This document shows positions 44,638-54,121 of a DNA stretch of 64,000 bases, in pieces; the stretch's first letter is position 1, and every line of letters begins with the position of its first letter. The position numbers were made by a program, and so were the translations under genes. The stretch lies in contig DATIEP010000026.1 of NCBI GenBank assembly GCA_035455745.1, positions 9,960 through 73,959 of the forward strand, written 5' to 3'. The stretch comes from JADGGM01 sp027307005 (GTDB taxonomy: Bacteria; Gemmatimonadota; Gemmatimonadetes; Gemmatimonadales; Gemmatimonadaceae). Below the pieces are notes generated by a model. That model did not search any database. It saw nothing but the letters and a program-made list of their open reading frames with translations, and was not told where the DNA came from.

Positions 44638-45264
44638 GTGCTCATCGCGATTTACGCGGACGAATCCTGCCTCGGGAACGGCCGCGAAGGCGACAACCCC
44701 GGCGGCGCCGGCGGGCTCATCGAGCTGCCGCCGGCTGAGGGGCGAGGACACCAGCCAATCCGTCGCGACTACTGGCTGGCCGAGCCCGCAACGACCAACA
44801 ATAGGATGGCGCTGCGGTCGGCGATCGAAGGCCTCAGGCTCGTCGGGCTCGACGGGTCGGCACAGCGCGTGGTTTTCACCAGCGACTCTCGGTACCTCGT
44901 CGACGGAATGACGTCGTGGGTCTACGACTGGGCCCGGCGCGGGTGGCGTCGAAAGACGGGAGCGATCGAAAATGTCGCGTTGTGGCGCGAGCTCGTGGAC
45001 ACGGCTCGCCGGCACCGCATCGAGTGGCGGTGGGTGCGCGGCCACGCCGGACATCCGCAGAACGAGTACGCGAACGTCCTCGCGACGCGGGCGGCGGCGC
45101 GCCAGGTTGGCTCGAACGGCATGATCGACTCGGAGTTCGACGCGTGGCTCGCGTCCGAACGGGAGCGTGGCCGCGTGACGATCGCGCCCGATCCCATGCC
45201 CGATCTCGCCACGTTCAAGCCGGCACGACCGTTACCGGCCATCGAAACGGAAAGTCTCTTCTGA
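44638..45264 (+). CDS. RNase HI homologue lacking two catalytic residues
   Basis: A 208-residue RNase H-fold protein. Recognisable parts are YADESCLGNG, ATTNNRMALRSAIEGL, FTSDSRYLVDGMTSWV and VRGHAGHPQNEYANVLA. In canonical RNase HI the catalytic set is Asp, Glu, Asp, Asp. Here Asp8 and Asp83 are kept, but the Glu of NRMEL is Ala58, and the last Asp is Asn146. The region after the first Asp has a seven-residue insertion. His136 is kept. Cleavage of RNA in RNA-DNA hybrids may be lost or changed. A GTG at 44638 is the likely start. The C-terminal 40 residues are outside the family fold. Confidence 0.82.
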   Translation: MLIAIYADESCLGNGREGDNPGGAGGLIELPPAEGRGHQPIRRDYWLAEPATTNNRMALRSAIEGLRLVGLDGSAQRVVFTSDSRYLVDGMTSWVYDWARRGWRRKTGAIENVALWRELVDTARRHRIEWRWVRGHAGHPQNEYANVLATRAAARQVGSNGMIDSEFDAWLASERERGRVTIAPDPMPDLATFKPARPLPAIETESLF

Positions 45265-45288
45265 GGTCCATTCTCGGAGGAGACCGCA

Positions 45289-45471
45289 GTGCGGAAGGTC
45301 ATGATATTATTGGCTCTTGGTGTCGCGTTGGGCTATTGGTGGGGATGGACGGACGCGCAAGTGAACCAGGACGATGTCGTCACACGGCTGGTGAACCGTG
45401 CGGGCGGGAAGACGCGCTCATCCATCACGTCGAACGCGGACAGGACGATGGACAGTCTCGAACGACATTGA
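45289..45471 (+). CDS. Small single-pass membrane protein
   Basis: A 60-residue protein with one N-terminal membrane helix (VMILLALGVALGYWWGW) and a polar C-terminal part. A strong ribosome site (CGGAGGAG) precedes the GTG at 45289, which supports real expression. It lies between the RNase H-like gene and the glycosyltransferase. No family recognised. Confidence 0.6.
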   Translation: MRKVMILLALGVALGYWWGWTDAQVNQDDVVTRLVNRAGGKTRSSITSNADRTMDSLERH

Positions 45472-45499
45472 CCCTTCCCACACCGTTTGACGGCGCCCG

Positions 45500-46264
45500 A
45501 TGACCGCTCCGCGCTTCTCGTTACTCAGCGTACTGATTCCCTGCTACAACGAAGAAGCAACCATCGAACGAACCGTCGACGCGGTGCTCGCCCAACGCAG
45601 CCGGCTGGAGTCGTTGGGCCTGGCACTGCAGATCGTCGCCGTGGATGATGCGTCCGGCGACGCGACGTACGACCGGTTGACGCGCAAGAGCGAAGTCGAA
45701 GGGGAACGTCTCGTCGTGGCGCGGCACACCGAGAACCGGGGGAAAGGCGCCGCGATCCGCACCGCGCGTCAGAACGCGACCGGCGACATCGCCATCATTC
45801 AGGACGCCGACCTCGAGTACGACCCGAGCGACATCCCGGCGATGATCAAGCCGATGCTCGATGGCCAGGCCGACGCGGTCGTCGGCACGCGGTTCGGCGG
45901 CGGCGGTGCGCACCGCGTGCTCTACTTCTGGCACCGGGTCGGCAACCAGGGCCTAACGCTACTGTCCAACATGTTCACGAACTTGAACCTGACGGACATG
46001 GAAGTCGGGTACAAGGCATTCACGATGGAAGCGTTCCGCCGGATGCACCTGACGAACTCGCGGTTCGGCATCGAGCCCGAGATCGTCGCCCGCCTGTCGC
46101 AGATGGGAGCGCGCGTGTACGAAGTCCCGATCAGCTACTACGGGCGCACGTACGCCGAAGGAAAGAAGATCACGTGGAAGGACGGCGTGGCCGCGCTCAA
46201 CCACATCGCGCGCGCGCATCTGTCGTCGCGCGCACAGGAACGCCTGCCCGGCGCGCCGGCATGA
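45500..46264 (+). CDS. Family 2 glycosyltransferase (dolichyl-phosphate mannosyltransferase-like)
   Basis: A 254-residue GT2 enzyme. The fold begins SVLIPCYNEEATIERTVDAVL; the Asp pair is in VAVDDASGDAT, and the metal motif is IIQDADLEYDP. These features match DPM1/GtrB-like enzymes that move a sugar to polyprenyl phosphate on the cytoplasmic face. No membrane helices follow the catalytic domain. The membrane glycosyltransferase downstream on the other strand could use the polyprenyl-linked sugar it makes. Confidence 0.9.
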   Translation: MTAPRFSLLSVLIPCYNEEATIERTVDAVLAQRSRLESLGLALQIVAVDDASGDATYDRLTRKSEVEGERLVVARHTENRGKGAAIRTARQNATGDIAIIQDADLEYDPSDIPAMIKPMLDGQADAVVGTRFGGGGAHRVLYFWHRVGNQGLTLLSNMFTNLNLTDMEVGYKAFTMEAFRRMHLTNSRFGIEPEIVARLSQMGARVYEVPISYYGRTYAEGKKITWKDGVAALNHIARAHLSSRAQERLPGAPA

Positions 46265-46289
46265 ATCCGGCGCGCGGCGCGCTCTTCCG

Positions 46290-48296
46290 TTAGTACCGCA
46301 CGAACGACGGGCTGGTGTCTGCCGACGACCGGCGGGGGCGATAGCGATACCACGTGCGGTCGCCGAACCGCGCGCGCAGCTCGTCGTTGCGCGCACCCAG
46401 ATCCCGCACGAACACCACGTCGCCTCCGACGCGACCATCCGGTCCGACGCGATTCAAGGTGAGAAACGGCGGGTAGAGGCTCATGCCCACCGAGTCCGCT
46501 TGGGCTTGGGCTACGCACGGCGCCGGCAGCGCGCTCGCGCCGGCGAAGCGGAGCGTCACGTCCCGCGTGACGTCGCCGCGCGGGCGCAGGTCCTGGCGCG
46601 CTTCGCGAGGCGTCGCGGCCGCGAGACGCGCCGCGAGGCCAACGGTGTCTGCCGGCGGGTGTCGCTCTTCCGCTTCGGTCGCCAGCTCGAGCGCACACGC
46701 GTCGGACGTGGCGAGCAGGTGCTCCGCATCGGCGCGCGACACGCCGACTGCCCACATCCGCGCCATGAGCCGCGCACCCCATCCTTCGTGCACGAAGACT
46801 AACGCTCGACCGAGGTGTGCGTCGCGTGTCTGCGCCGCGAGATCGGCCTTCAGCTCCCACTGGCCGCCGCGATACTCGGCGAGCCGCGCCGGAATGCCGA
46901 CGGGTCCGGCGAGCCCTGTGAACGCCACGATCACGGCCAGGGGCATCGCCGCGTAGGCCATCGTCCGCCCAACGGAGCCCCTGCGCGCCGCGATCGCGCC
47001 GGGCGCGCGCGCCGCCAGCAGCACGAACGCGGGTACCGCCGTGTAGAGGAATCGCGGGCCGAGAAAATGTCCGTTGTGCCAATAGAGCGCGTACGAGATG
47101 AGCACGGTCAGGATGATGGCGGCGAGCACTGCATCCCAGGGGGTCGGGCGGCGCAGCCACACGAGCGCGACGATCGGTGCGAGCAGCGCAGGGATGGGCC
47201 ACTCGAACAGGTACATGTCGAGCTTCATGAGATACAGCGACGCGAGCACCAGCGCACGGCGCGGCGTGTGTGCGTCGCCGAACGGACTCGCGTGGAACCC
47301 GAGGCCGTGGTTCGCGCCCCACATCACCTCGTAGCCGAAGCGGAGCGGCGCGCCCGTGGTGTGCGCGTTCACCCACAGGAGCAGCGCCACGGGTACGATG
47401 CCGGCCGCGCACTGCACGGCGATCTCCGGCCACCGCTGCGTTGCGCGGACGAGCACACCGACTTGGTAGAGGCCGCACGCCACGGCCACCGCCAGCGCAT
47501 CGAGCGGGCGGACCGTCGCCATTGCGCCTAACGCAGCACCGATGACCGCCGCCTGGACGCAGGCCGCGCGGCGCGACGCGGCGCCCGCCCACGCCGGCAG
47601 CGCGGCCAGCGCCAGCGTGGCCAGCGCCAGCGCCGGCACGTGATTCTGTTCGCTCGCGCCCATGAACAGGAAAAACGGCGCCGCCAGCAGCAGCAGCGTC
47701 GCGCCGCGGGCGAACGCTTCGCCGTACGCGCGTTGGGCAAAGCGGTAGACGTTCCGGATCGTCACCGCGATCAGCAGCGGATTCACCAGCCAGACAGCGC
47801 CTAACGCAAGACCGGCCGCCAGGACCAGCGGACCGCCGATGGGAAACTGCGAGTACCATCGGCCGCCGGCATCGATCACGTTCATCGCGGAGAAGAACGC
47901 CGGGTCCGGCTCGGTCGGGATCGACAGATGGCCCGCCAGCAGCATTCGCGCATGCCAGAGCTGCGCCATCTCGTCGATCGACTGCGGCTGGCGGTTGAAG
48001 CAATACCACGCCGCGCCGGCCGCCAGAAGAAAGCCGGCCACTGAGACGAGCGACAGAAACACACGCGACGACGGCGCCATCACCATCGCGCACACGCGCG
48101 CGCCGATGCGCTCGGCACTTTCGCCCAACACCCGCGCGATGACGTAGGCCGCGACGAACACGCAGGTTCCGGCGAACGTCCAGAGCCACACCACGTCCGA
48201 CCACCACGGCAGGGATCCGGCCGCGAGCAAATTCGCGACCGGCACCAAGCCGAACAGCACGAGAATCAGTGCGGTGGTGCGCGCGATCAGGCGCAA
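46290..48296 (-). CDS. Integral membrane glycosyltransferase (GT-C fold, PMT/ArnT-like)
   Basis: A protein of about 668 residues with some ten to twelve hydrophobic helices in the first 470 residues and a soluble C-terminal domain. In the first outer loop, SIDEMAQLWHARML has the acidic pair expected for the catalytic site of polyprenyl-phosphate sugar transferases. Arg/Gly-rich loops and the LGPRFLYTAVPAFVLL segment also fit this class. The start is uncertain: no ATG precedes the first helix, and the TTG at 48296 is my best guess. The frame stays open to 49031 across the divergent gene, which is not meaningful. Facing the GT2 gene, it probably adds a sugar to an envelope acceptor. Confidence 0.75.
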   Translation of the reverse strand: MRLIARTTALILVLFGLVPVANLLAAGSLPWWSDVVWLWTFAGTCVFVAAYVIARVLGESAERIGARVCAMVMAPSSRVFLSLVSVAGFLLAAGAAWYCFNRQPQSIDEMAQLWHARMLLAGHLSIPTEPDPAFFSAMNVIDAGGRWYSQFPIGGPLVLAAGLALGAVWLVNPLLIAVTIRNVYRFAQRAYGEAFARGATLLLLAAPFFLFMGASEQNHVPALALATLALAALPAWAGAASRRAACVQAAVIGAALGAMATVRPLDALAVAVACGLYQVGVLVRATQRWPEIAVQCAAGIVPVALLLWVNAHTTGAPLRFGYEVMWGANHGLGFHASPFGDAHTPRRALVLASLYLMKLDMYLFEWPIPALLAPIVALVWLRRPTPWDAVLAAIILTVLISYALYWHNGHFLGPRFLYTAVPAFVLLAARAPGAIAARRGSVGRTMAYAAMPLAVIVAFTGLAGPVGIPARLAEYRGGQWELKADLAAQTRDAHLGRALVFVHEGWGARLMARMWAVGVSRADAEHLLATSDACALELATEAEERHPPADTVGLAARLAAATPREARQDLRPRGDVTRDVTLRFAGASALPAPCVAQAQADSVGMSLYPPFLTLNRVGPDGRVGGDVVFVRDLGARNDELRARFGDRTWYRYRPRRSSADTSPSFVRY

Positions 48297-48419
48297 AAGA
48301 GACGATGTAAACTGCAGTGCGGGTGGCTCCGGCGTCAGAACCGCGCCCTTGCGCGAGCGCGGGCCGTCTCGCCTATAATTGGCAGGACGGTGCGTCCCAC
48401 TTTCTTCATGGAATCGAGC

Positions 48420-49112
48420 ATGGATGATCTCGACCGGCTCTTTCGACGTCTCGTGGAGAACATACGTAACGGCTATCCGGCCTACCTCTCGCACCACTTC
48501 GAGGTGTCGGAGCTCTACCAGAACTTGATTCCGTATCGTCACAACCGGCGCGAGACGGGAATCGAAACCAACCAGGACTACGAGGTGGCGCTCTGTCGCT
48601 TGCTGTCCGGCGAGCGCGGCTACCTCGCAGTTGACGACGCGATGGCCGGTGCGATACGGGCCGAGCTCGCGACCATGAATCCGAATACCGCGATTTTTCG
48701 AGAGTTCGCGGCGTCGCGCATCGCACTGCTCGCCGGTGCGCTGCAACGCGCCGATGAAATGATGGTGGACGACAGCGCAGTCCCGGGCGGCGCGTCGGGC
48801 AGCGCGGGTTCTCGAGCAACGGCCTCGGCGTCTCCCGCGTCGCCGCCGTCGTGGGCGACGCGAGGATCGAGCACGAGTGTCGCCACGACCATTCAACCCA
48901 CCGCGAGCGCGGCAGCCTCGTCGTCCACGAGGTCGCGCGACGATGCAAACTGCCGGTACTGCGGCGGGAATCTGCCCGATGGGCGCCGCGTCGCATTCTG
49001 TCCACACTGCGGGCAGAATCTCACCATCCAACGGTGTCCCGCGTGTGGAACGGAGCTCGAGATCAGTTGGAAGTTCTGCATCACGTGCGGGCGCGGCATC
49101 GCCACGGCATAA
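48420..49112 (+). CDS. Protein with C-terminal double zinc ribbon
   Basis: A 230-residue cytoplasmic protein. Residues 1-115 are helical (DDLDRLFRRLVENIRNGYP) with no family I can name. A Ser/Ala/Thr-rich linker follows, then two zinc ribbons: CRYCGG with CPHCG, and CPACG with CITCG. The start could also be 48408 or the GTG at 48390. The stop overlaps the cytochrome start (TAATG), so the two are coupled. Possible adaptor role; no enzyme motif is visible. Confidence 0.75.
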   Translation: MDDLDRLFRRLVENIRNGYPAYLSHHFEVSELYQNLIPYRHNRRETGIETNQDYEVALCRLLSGERGYLAVDDAMAGAIRAELATMNPNTAIFREFAASRIALLAGALQRADEMMVDDSAVPGGASGSAGSRATASASPASPPSWATRGSSTSVATTIQPTASAAASSSTRSRDDANCRYCGGNLPDGRRVAFCPHCGQNLTIQRCPACGTELEISWKFCITCGRGIATA

Positions 49113-49702
49113 TGCGGCACGTCGCCGTGTGCACGGTGGTGCTGTGGGCGGCGCTCGCCGCGTGTCACGGTGAAAGCAAAGGTGGACGCGTACCGATCGA
49201 CACCGCGGCCGCGATGCCTCTCGCCGGCACCGCGAGCGCCGAGAGCACGGTTGCTCCGCCGGTACCTCTCGAGAGCGCGAACGTGGCTCCCGCGACGCCC
49301 GTGGTAATCGAACCCGCGGATTCCGCAGCGGGTTACGCGCTCTATCATGGACGCGGCAGGTGCTTCACGTGCCACGGCGGCTTGGGCCGCGGCACGGCAA
49401 AGTTAGGCCCCGACCTCACGGACACGACGTGGCTCAACGGTGACAGTTCCTTCGCCGGCATTCGCGGTGTGATCGCCGCGGGCGTCGCCACTCCACGACA
49501 ATTCTCGGTCGCCATGCCGGCGTATTCAGGAATGCTCAGCGACTCCGATCTCACGAAGCTCGCGGCGTACGTGTACACGCTCTCGCACCCATCGGCGGTG
49601 AGCCACGCTCCGCTGCACCCCGACACCGGCGCGGCGCGCGCCGATTCGAGCTCCCGGTTAGGCAAGCCGCGCGGCGACACGACTCGCCCGAACGGCCAGT
49701 GA
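49112..49702 (+). CDS. Class I cytochrome c lipoprotein
   Basis: A 196-residue cytochrome c. A lipobox (WAALAAC) gives a membrane-anchored protein, followed by a Pro/Ala linker and one heme domain with CFTCH. The axial Met is probably in SVAMPAYSGML. The C-terminal 35 residues are Pro/Ser/Asp-rich. It should carry single electrons in the periplasm. The start overlaps the zinc-ribbon gene stop, and its own stop overlaps the IPMDH-like start (GTGA), an odd mix for one transcript. Confidence 0.9.
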   Translation: MRHVAVCTVVLWAALAACHGESKGGRVPIDTAAAMPLAGTASAESTVAPPVPLESANVAPATPVVIEPADSAAGYALYHGRGRCFTCHGGLGRGTAKLGPDLTDTTWLNGDSSFAGIRGVIAAGVATPRQFSVAMPAYSGMLSDSDLTKLAAYVYTLSHPSAVSHAPLHPDTGAARADSSSRLGKPRGDTTRPNGQ

Positions 49703-50763
49703 GCCGCCGCCTCGCGGTCATCGCCGGCGACGGCATCGGCCCCGAAGTGGTCGGCGAAGCGCTCAAAACGCTCGCCGCGGTCGAAGACGTCTTTCATCCC
49801 GGCATCGATGTCGAGCGGCTGCCCTACGGCGCCGACCACTATCTCGCCACGGGCGTGACCATCGCGCCGGCGGACATGAGGCGCCTCGGCACCGATTTCG
49901 ACGCCATTCTGTTAGGCGCGCTCGGCGACCCCCGGGTGCCCGGCAACGAGCACGCCCGCGACATCCTGCTCGGCATGCGGTTTCAGCTGGATCTGTACGT
50001 CAACGAACGCCCCGCGCGGCTGATCGACGAGCGACTCACTCCACTCAAGGGCAAGACGACGCGCGACCTGGACCTCGTCGTGTTTCGCGAGAACACCGAA
50101 GGGCTCTACGTGTCCGTCGGCGGCACCTTCAAGCAAGGGACGCCTGATGAAATCGCCATCGCCGAAGAACTGAACACGCGCAAAGGTGTCGAGCGCATCG
50201 TGCGCTACGCGTTCAAGTGGGCGGCGGACCATGGCAAGACGCACGTGACCATGGCCGACAAGGCCAACGCGATTCAGGCCCACCATCTCTGGCGACGCGT
50301 CTTCGAGGAAATCGGCCGCGAGTATCCCGGGATTCAGCGCGACACGCGCTACATCGACGCGATGGCGATGGATCTCATTCGCACGCCCGAGTCCTTTCAG
50401 GTGATCGTCACGGGCAACCTCTTCGGCGACATCCTCTCCGACCTTGCGTCGATGCTCGTCGGCGGGCTCGGCCTCGCGCCGAGCGCGAATCGTCACCCTG
50501 GCGGCGTCACCATGTACGAACCGGTCCACGGGAGCGCGCCGCCGCTCGCAGGCAGGAACGTGGCGAACCCCATGGCTGCCATCCTTACCCTTGCGATGAT
50601 GCTCCGCGACTTCGGTGCGGAGGATGCGTCTCGAGCGGTCGAGCAGGCAGTACATGCAGCGATCGCGGATGGCGTCGGGACGGCTGACGTCGGCGGAAGC
50701 ATCGGCACGCGCGAGGTCGGCGACTGGATCGCCAGCCGCGTGCGCAAAGCCCGGAGCCGCTAG
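49699..50763 (+). CDS. 3-isopropylmalate dehydrogenase-like beta-decarboxylating dehydrogenase
   Basis: A 354-residue member of the isocitrate/isopropylmalate/tartrate dehydrogenase family. Key parts are AGDGIGPEVV, RENTEGLYVSVGG, the DxxD metal site region in NLFGDILSDLASMLVGGLG, and EPVHGSAPPLAG at the NAD site. The family call is secure, but leucine synthesis is not, since no leuACD genes lie near and tartrate or homoisocitrate dehydrogenases look alike. GTG start overlapping the cytochrome stop. Confidence 0.88.
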   Translation: MSRRLAVIAGDGIGPEVVGEALKTLAAVEDVFHPGIDVERLPYGADHYLATGVTIAPADMRRLGTDFDAILLGALGDPRVPGNEHARDILLGMRFQLDLYVNERPARLIDERLTPLKGKTTRDLDLVVFRENTEGLYVSVGGTFKQGTPDEIAIAEELNTRKGVERIVRYAFKWAADHGKTHVTMADKANAIQAHHLWRRVFEEIGREYPGIQRDTRYIDAMAMDLIRTPESFQVIVTGNLFGDILSDLASMLVGGLGLAPSANRHPGGVTMYEPVHGSAPPLAGRNVANPMAAILTLAMMLRDFGAEDASRAVEQAVHAAIADGVGTADVGGSIGTREVGDWIASRVRKARSR

Positions 50764-50850
50764 CCCGACTATCGGACGGCGCCCGAAGCAGTTCCCACTG
50801 TCTCCGCGACGGGCCATCTTTCAGCCACAGCATTCGCCATTGGAGAACCC

Positions 50851-52059
50851 GTGAAAACGCAGGGTCAAGCCCGTGATGTCGTATTCCTGTCCGCCGTCCG
50901 GACGCCGTTCGGCACCTTCGGCGGGACACTGAAAGACTTCAGCGCCATCGATCTCACCGTTCATGCCGCGACGGCGGCCATGGAGCGCGCGGGTGTCGAA
51001 CCGGGCGCCATCCAGCATTCGATCTTCGGCAACGTGATGCAGACGACGTCCGACACGATCTACTTCGCGCGGCACGTCGCCTTACGCTCCGGTTGTCCCA
51101 ACGAGACGCCGGGGCTCACGGTAAACCGCCTGTGCGGATCAGGATTTCAGGCGGTGGTCAACGGCGCCGAAGAAATTCTGTTAGGCGAGGCGGACGTCTG
51201 CCTCGTGGGCGGCGGCGAGTCGATGTCGCAAGCGCCGCATATCGCACGCGGCCTGCGTTGGGGCCTGCCGCTCGGCAAGATGCCGCCGCTCGAGGATTCA
51301 CTATGGGAAGGACTCAAGGACCCGGTTGCCGGACTGGCCATGGCAGAGACGGCTGAGAAGCTCGCCGTGCAGTACAAGCTCGATCGCGGGTGCGTCGATG
51401 AATACGCATTGCGCTCGCAGCAGACGGCTCGCGCGGCGTGGGAGTCCGGCGTGTTCGATGAGGAAGTGATCGCCATTCCGGTGAAGAACCCAAAGACGCG
51501 CCAGATCGAACAGTTCCGGCGCGATGAGCACATGCGTCCCGACACCACGCTCGAGGGACTTGCCCGTCTCAAGCCGGTGTTCAAAGCGGATGGTGTAGTC
51601 ACCGCCGGAAACGCTTCGGGTATCGGAGACGGCGCCGGCGCACTCGTGGTGAGCAGCGCGGAGTGGGCAGCCAAGAGCGGCAAGAAGCCACTTGCGCGGC
51701 TCGTTTCGTGGGGCGTCGCCGGAGTCGATCCTACTATTATGGGGATCGGTCCCGTTCCGTCATCGCGCATCGCGCTGCGTAAGGCAGGTATGTCGCTCGA
51801 TGACATGGACTTGATCGAGGTCAACGAGGCGTTTGCGCCGCAGGTGTGCGCGGTAGAACGAGAGCTCCAGATTCCGCGAGAGAAGTTCAACGTGCACGGA
51901 GGAGCCATCGCGATGAGCCATCCGCTGGCCGCATCGGGCGCGCGGATCACCGCACACCTCATTCACGCGTTGCGTGCGTCCGGGAAGCGGTTTGGACTGG
52001 GCTCCGCCTGCATCGGCGGCGGACAGGGAATCGCTGTGATCATCGAGGCCTTTGTCTGA
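50851..52059 (+). CDS. Acetyl-CoA C-acyltransferase (thiolase)
   Basis: A 402-residue thiolase. The nucleophilic Cys is in NRLCGSGFQAV, the His in NVHGGAIAMSHPLAASGA and the second Cys in GSACIGGGQG. The NVHGG and SHPLA sequences deviate slightly from the common NVNGGAIALGHPLG, but the catalytic His is kept. It can work in fatty acid breakdown or acetoacetyl-CoA formation. The 3-hydroxyacyl-CoA dehydrogenase 2 kb downstream on the same strand would supply its substrate. Confidence 0.95.
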   Translation: MKTQGQARDVVFLSAVRTPFGTFGGTLKDFSAIDLTVHAATAAMERAGVEPGAIQHSIFGNVMQTTSDTIYFARHVALRSGCPNETPGLTVNRLCGSGFQAVVNGAEEILLGEADVCLVGGGESMSQAPHIARGLRWGLPLGKMPPLEDSLWEGLKDPVAGLAMAETAEKLAVQYKLDRGCVDEYALRSQQTARAAWESGVFDEEVIAIPVKNPKTRQIEQFRRDEHMRPDTTLEGLARLKPVFKADGVVTAGNASGIGDGAGALVVSSAEWAAKSGKKPLARLVSWGVAGVDPTIMGIGPVPSSRIALRKAGMSLDDMDLIEVNEAFAPQVCAVERELQIPREKFNVHGGAIAMSHPLAASGARITAHLIHALRASGKRFGLGSACIGGGQGIAVIIEAFV

Positions 52060-52108
52060 TGCGCGCTCCAATGGCGCGTCATGCCACTCTAGCACCGGAT
52101 CCATTCCC

Positions 52109-53245
52109 GTGAGCCGAATCTCAGCGTCGTCCATCGCCCGTGCCGTAATGCTGTGGTCGTTGACGGCCGTCGCCGTTGCATGCGCTTCGTCCTCGAACGG
52201 TCCGCAGGGCACCGCTGAACCGCTTGCGGCGCGTCCCGATCTGACGTGGCGGATCAGCACCCGCTACCAAGTCGACCTCTGGCTGCACGGTTATGCGCTG
52301 CTGCAGAAAGACACGACGCTCATCCCGTACTTCAAACCGGGGTACCGCGATTCGATCATCGCGTTCAAGAAGCGCGGCAACATCACCACGGTGCTCGACA
52401 CCGACAAGGATTCGCTCGAGACGCAGCTCAACTCCGACTCGAAGTTGGTCGGCGGACAGTTCCTTGGACTTTATTTCCGGAACTGGGAAAGCACGCAGAA
52501 GGCGATCGACTCGTACTTGAAGAGCTCGTCCAGCGAGGAATCGGCGCGCCGCATGAACGTGCGGCAGATGGTCGACCCTGATCAGCGGGCCGTGTACGGA
52601 ATCATTCAAGCGTCCTACTCGACCCCGGCCGAGCGTCAATGGTTGCGCAAGTTCTCGGCGGCGATGCAGGACGAGAACACCAAGTATTACGCCAACTGGT
52701 GGAGGACGCAGCAATCGCAGCGGGCCGCCATCTTCGCGGCGGTCGATTCACTCTGGGCGCAAACGTACTTCGCCAAGTTCAGACCGTTCCTCACCAAGTC
52801 GGGACAGTCGCGCGGCGAGATCCTGTTGTCGCTGCCGCTCGACGGCGAAGGCCGCACGTTAGGCGAACCCGGTCGCGGCCCAACGATCACGATCACGTTC
52901 CCCGACAGCGTCAGCCGCGCCGTCGATGCGATGTACGTGCTCGCGCACGAAGCCGTCTCGCCGGTGTCGAACGCTGCCGTAAACGACAACACGACGCCCG
53001 CCGAAAAGAAAGAAGGCGTGGCCGACCGATACACCAGTCCGGCGGCGGTGCGCGGCGGGCTGCAACTCTTGCAGAAGATCGCGCCCGAGCTGGCGATCGG
53101 GTACGCGCGTTATTACCTCGACGCGGCGCACATCTCCTACACGCCCGGCGCCGAGGTCGCGGCCATCGAAAAAGCATTTCCGCTTCGGCAGACCATCGCC
53201 GAGCAGCTCACCAACCAACTCAACACGGATACGAGCGGCAGCTGA
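52109..53245 (+). CDS. Uncharacterised lipoprotein
   Basis: A 378-residue protein with a lipoprotein signal (LTAVAVAC) and no domain I can name. It is rich in aromatic and charged residues (YFRNWESTQKAIDSYLK, YYANWWRTQQSQRAAI) and appears mostly helical in its first two thirds, with a strand-rich ITITFPDSVSRAVDAMYVLAHE segment later. No HExxH or Ser-hydrolase motif is present. The GTG at 52109 begins the signal peptide. Between beta-oxidation-type genes, it may be unrelated to them. Confidence 0.75.
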   Translation: MSRISASSIARAVMLWSLTAVAVACASSSNGPQGTAEPLAARPDLTWRISTRYQVDLWLHGYALLQKDTTLIPYFKPGYRDSIIAFKKRGNITTVLDTDKDSLETQLNSDSKLVGGQFLGLYFRNWESTQKAIDSYLKSSSSEESARRMNVRQMVDPDQRAVYGIIQASYSTPAERQWLRKFSAAMQDENTKYYANWWRTQQSQRAAIFAAVDSLWAQTYFAKFRPFLTKSGQSRGEILLSLPLDGEGRTLGEPGRGPTITITFPDSVSRAVDAMYVLAHEAVSPVSNAAVNDNTTPAEKKEGVADRYTSPAAVRGGLQLLQKIAPELAIGYARYYLDAAHISYTPGAEVAAIEKAFPLRQTIAEQLTNQLNTDTSGS

Positions 53246-53252
53246 GTGATGC

Positions 53253-54056
53253 ATGGTGGATGAGAGCGGGCTGCCCGCACGACGTCAGCCGCTCGATCGC
53301 GCGGCGATGGAGCGGGTCCTGGCGCGCGCAGCCGAATTGCAGGCGGCCGACGCCGATCCGACGGACACTGCGCTCAACGAAGATCAGCTGATCGAAGTCG
53401 CGCGCGAGGTCGGTCTCTCGCCCGAGCATCTCAAGCAGGCGCTCGCCGAAGAGCGAAGTCGCGCGCAAGTTCCAGACGAGAGCGGCTTGACAGCGCGACT
53501 GTTCGGTGCCGCTCACGTCCATGCATCGCGCACGATCAAAGGGACCGCCGCGACGACGCTGGACCGACTGGACATGTGGTTGCAACGCGAAGAGTCTATG
53601 CAGGTCAAGCGTCGTCTCCCAGATCGCATGCTCTGGGAGCCACGCCCTGGCCTGTTCAGCGAGATGCGACGGCTGCTCAACGTGAGCGGGCGCGGCTACT
53701 ACTTGCGGCCGACGCGCGAAGTCGGGGCGACCGTCGTGCCCGTCGACGCCGATCGCGTCCTCGTGCGGCTCGAGGCCGACCTGACCAACGTTCGAACCGA
53801 GCGCGCGGCCTCGGGCGCCGTGCTCGCGGGCGGCGGCGTGTTGGGCACGGGCGCGCTCATCGCACTCGGATTTTTCGTGCCGGTCGCGATCATTCCCGCG
53901 GCGGCGGCCGCCGTGGGCGGATACTTCGTCGCCCGGAGCCACGCGCCGCTCGTTGCGCGCGCCCAACTGGCGCTGGAACAATTGCTCGACCGTTTGGAGC
54001 GCGGGGACAGTCCCCCGCGTCCGAACGTGATATCGGCGCTCGACGTATGGCGCTGA
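53253..54056 (+). CDS. Uncharacterised membrane protein with helical N-terminal domain
   Basis: A 267-residue protein. The first 70 residues (AAMERVLARAAELQAA and QLIEVAREVGLSPEHLKQAL, helical) match a domain often seen in proteins of this and related phyla without assigned function. A strand-rich middle part is followed by two hydrophobic helices (about 185-230) and a final amphipathic helix. It begins seven bases after the lipoprotein gene, so the two probably share a transcript. Confidence 0.7.
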   Translation: MVDESGLPARRQPLDRAAMERVLARAAELQAADADPTDTALNEDQLIEVAREVGLSPEHLKQALAEERSRAQVPDESGLTARLFGAAHVHASRTIKGTAATTLDRLDMWLQREESMQVKRRLPDRMLWEPRPGLFSEMRRLLNVSGRGYYLRPTREVGATVVPVDADRVLVRLEADLTNVRTERAASGAVLAGGGVLGTGALIALGFFVPVAIIPAAAAAVGGYFVARSHAPLVARAQLALEQLLDRLERGDSPPRPNVISALDVWR

Positions 54057-54121
54057 CTGTGCGCATGCGCGCGTACCGCCCGTCCTAACGGGCCCGGTTT
54101 CCACCTCAATCGATCGTCCTC

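Noticed and set aside
46290..49031. Extension of the membrane glycosyltransferase to 913 codons
   Set aside because: The extra N-terminal part lies antisense to the zinc-ribbon gene and is Arg-rich without membrane segments.
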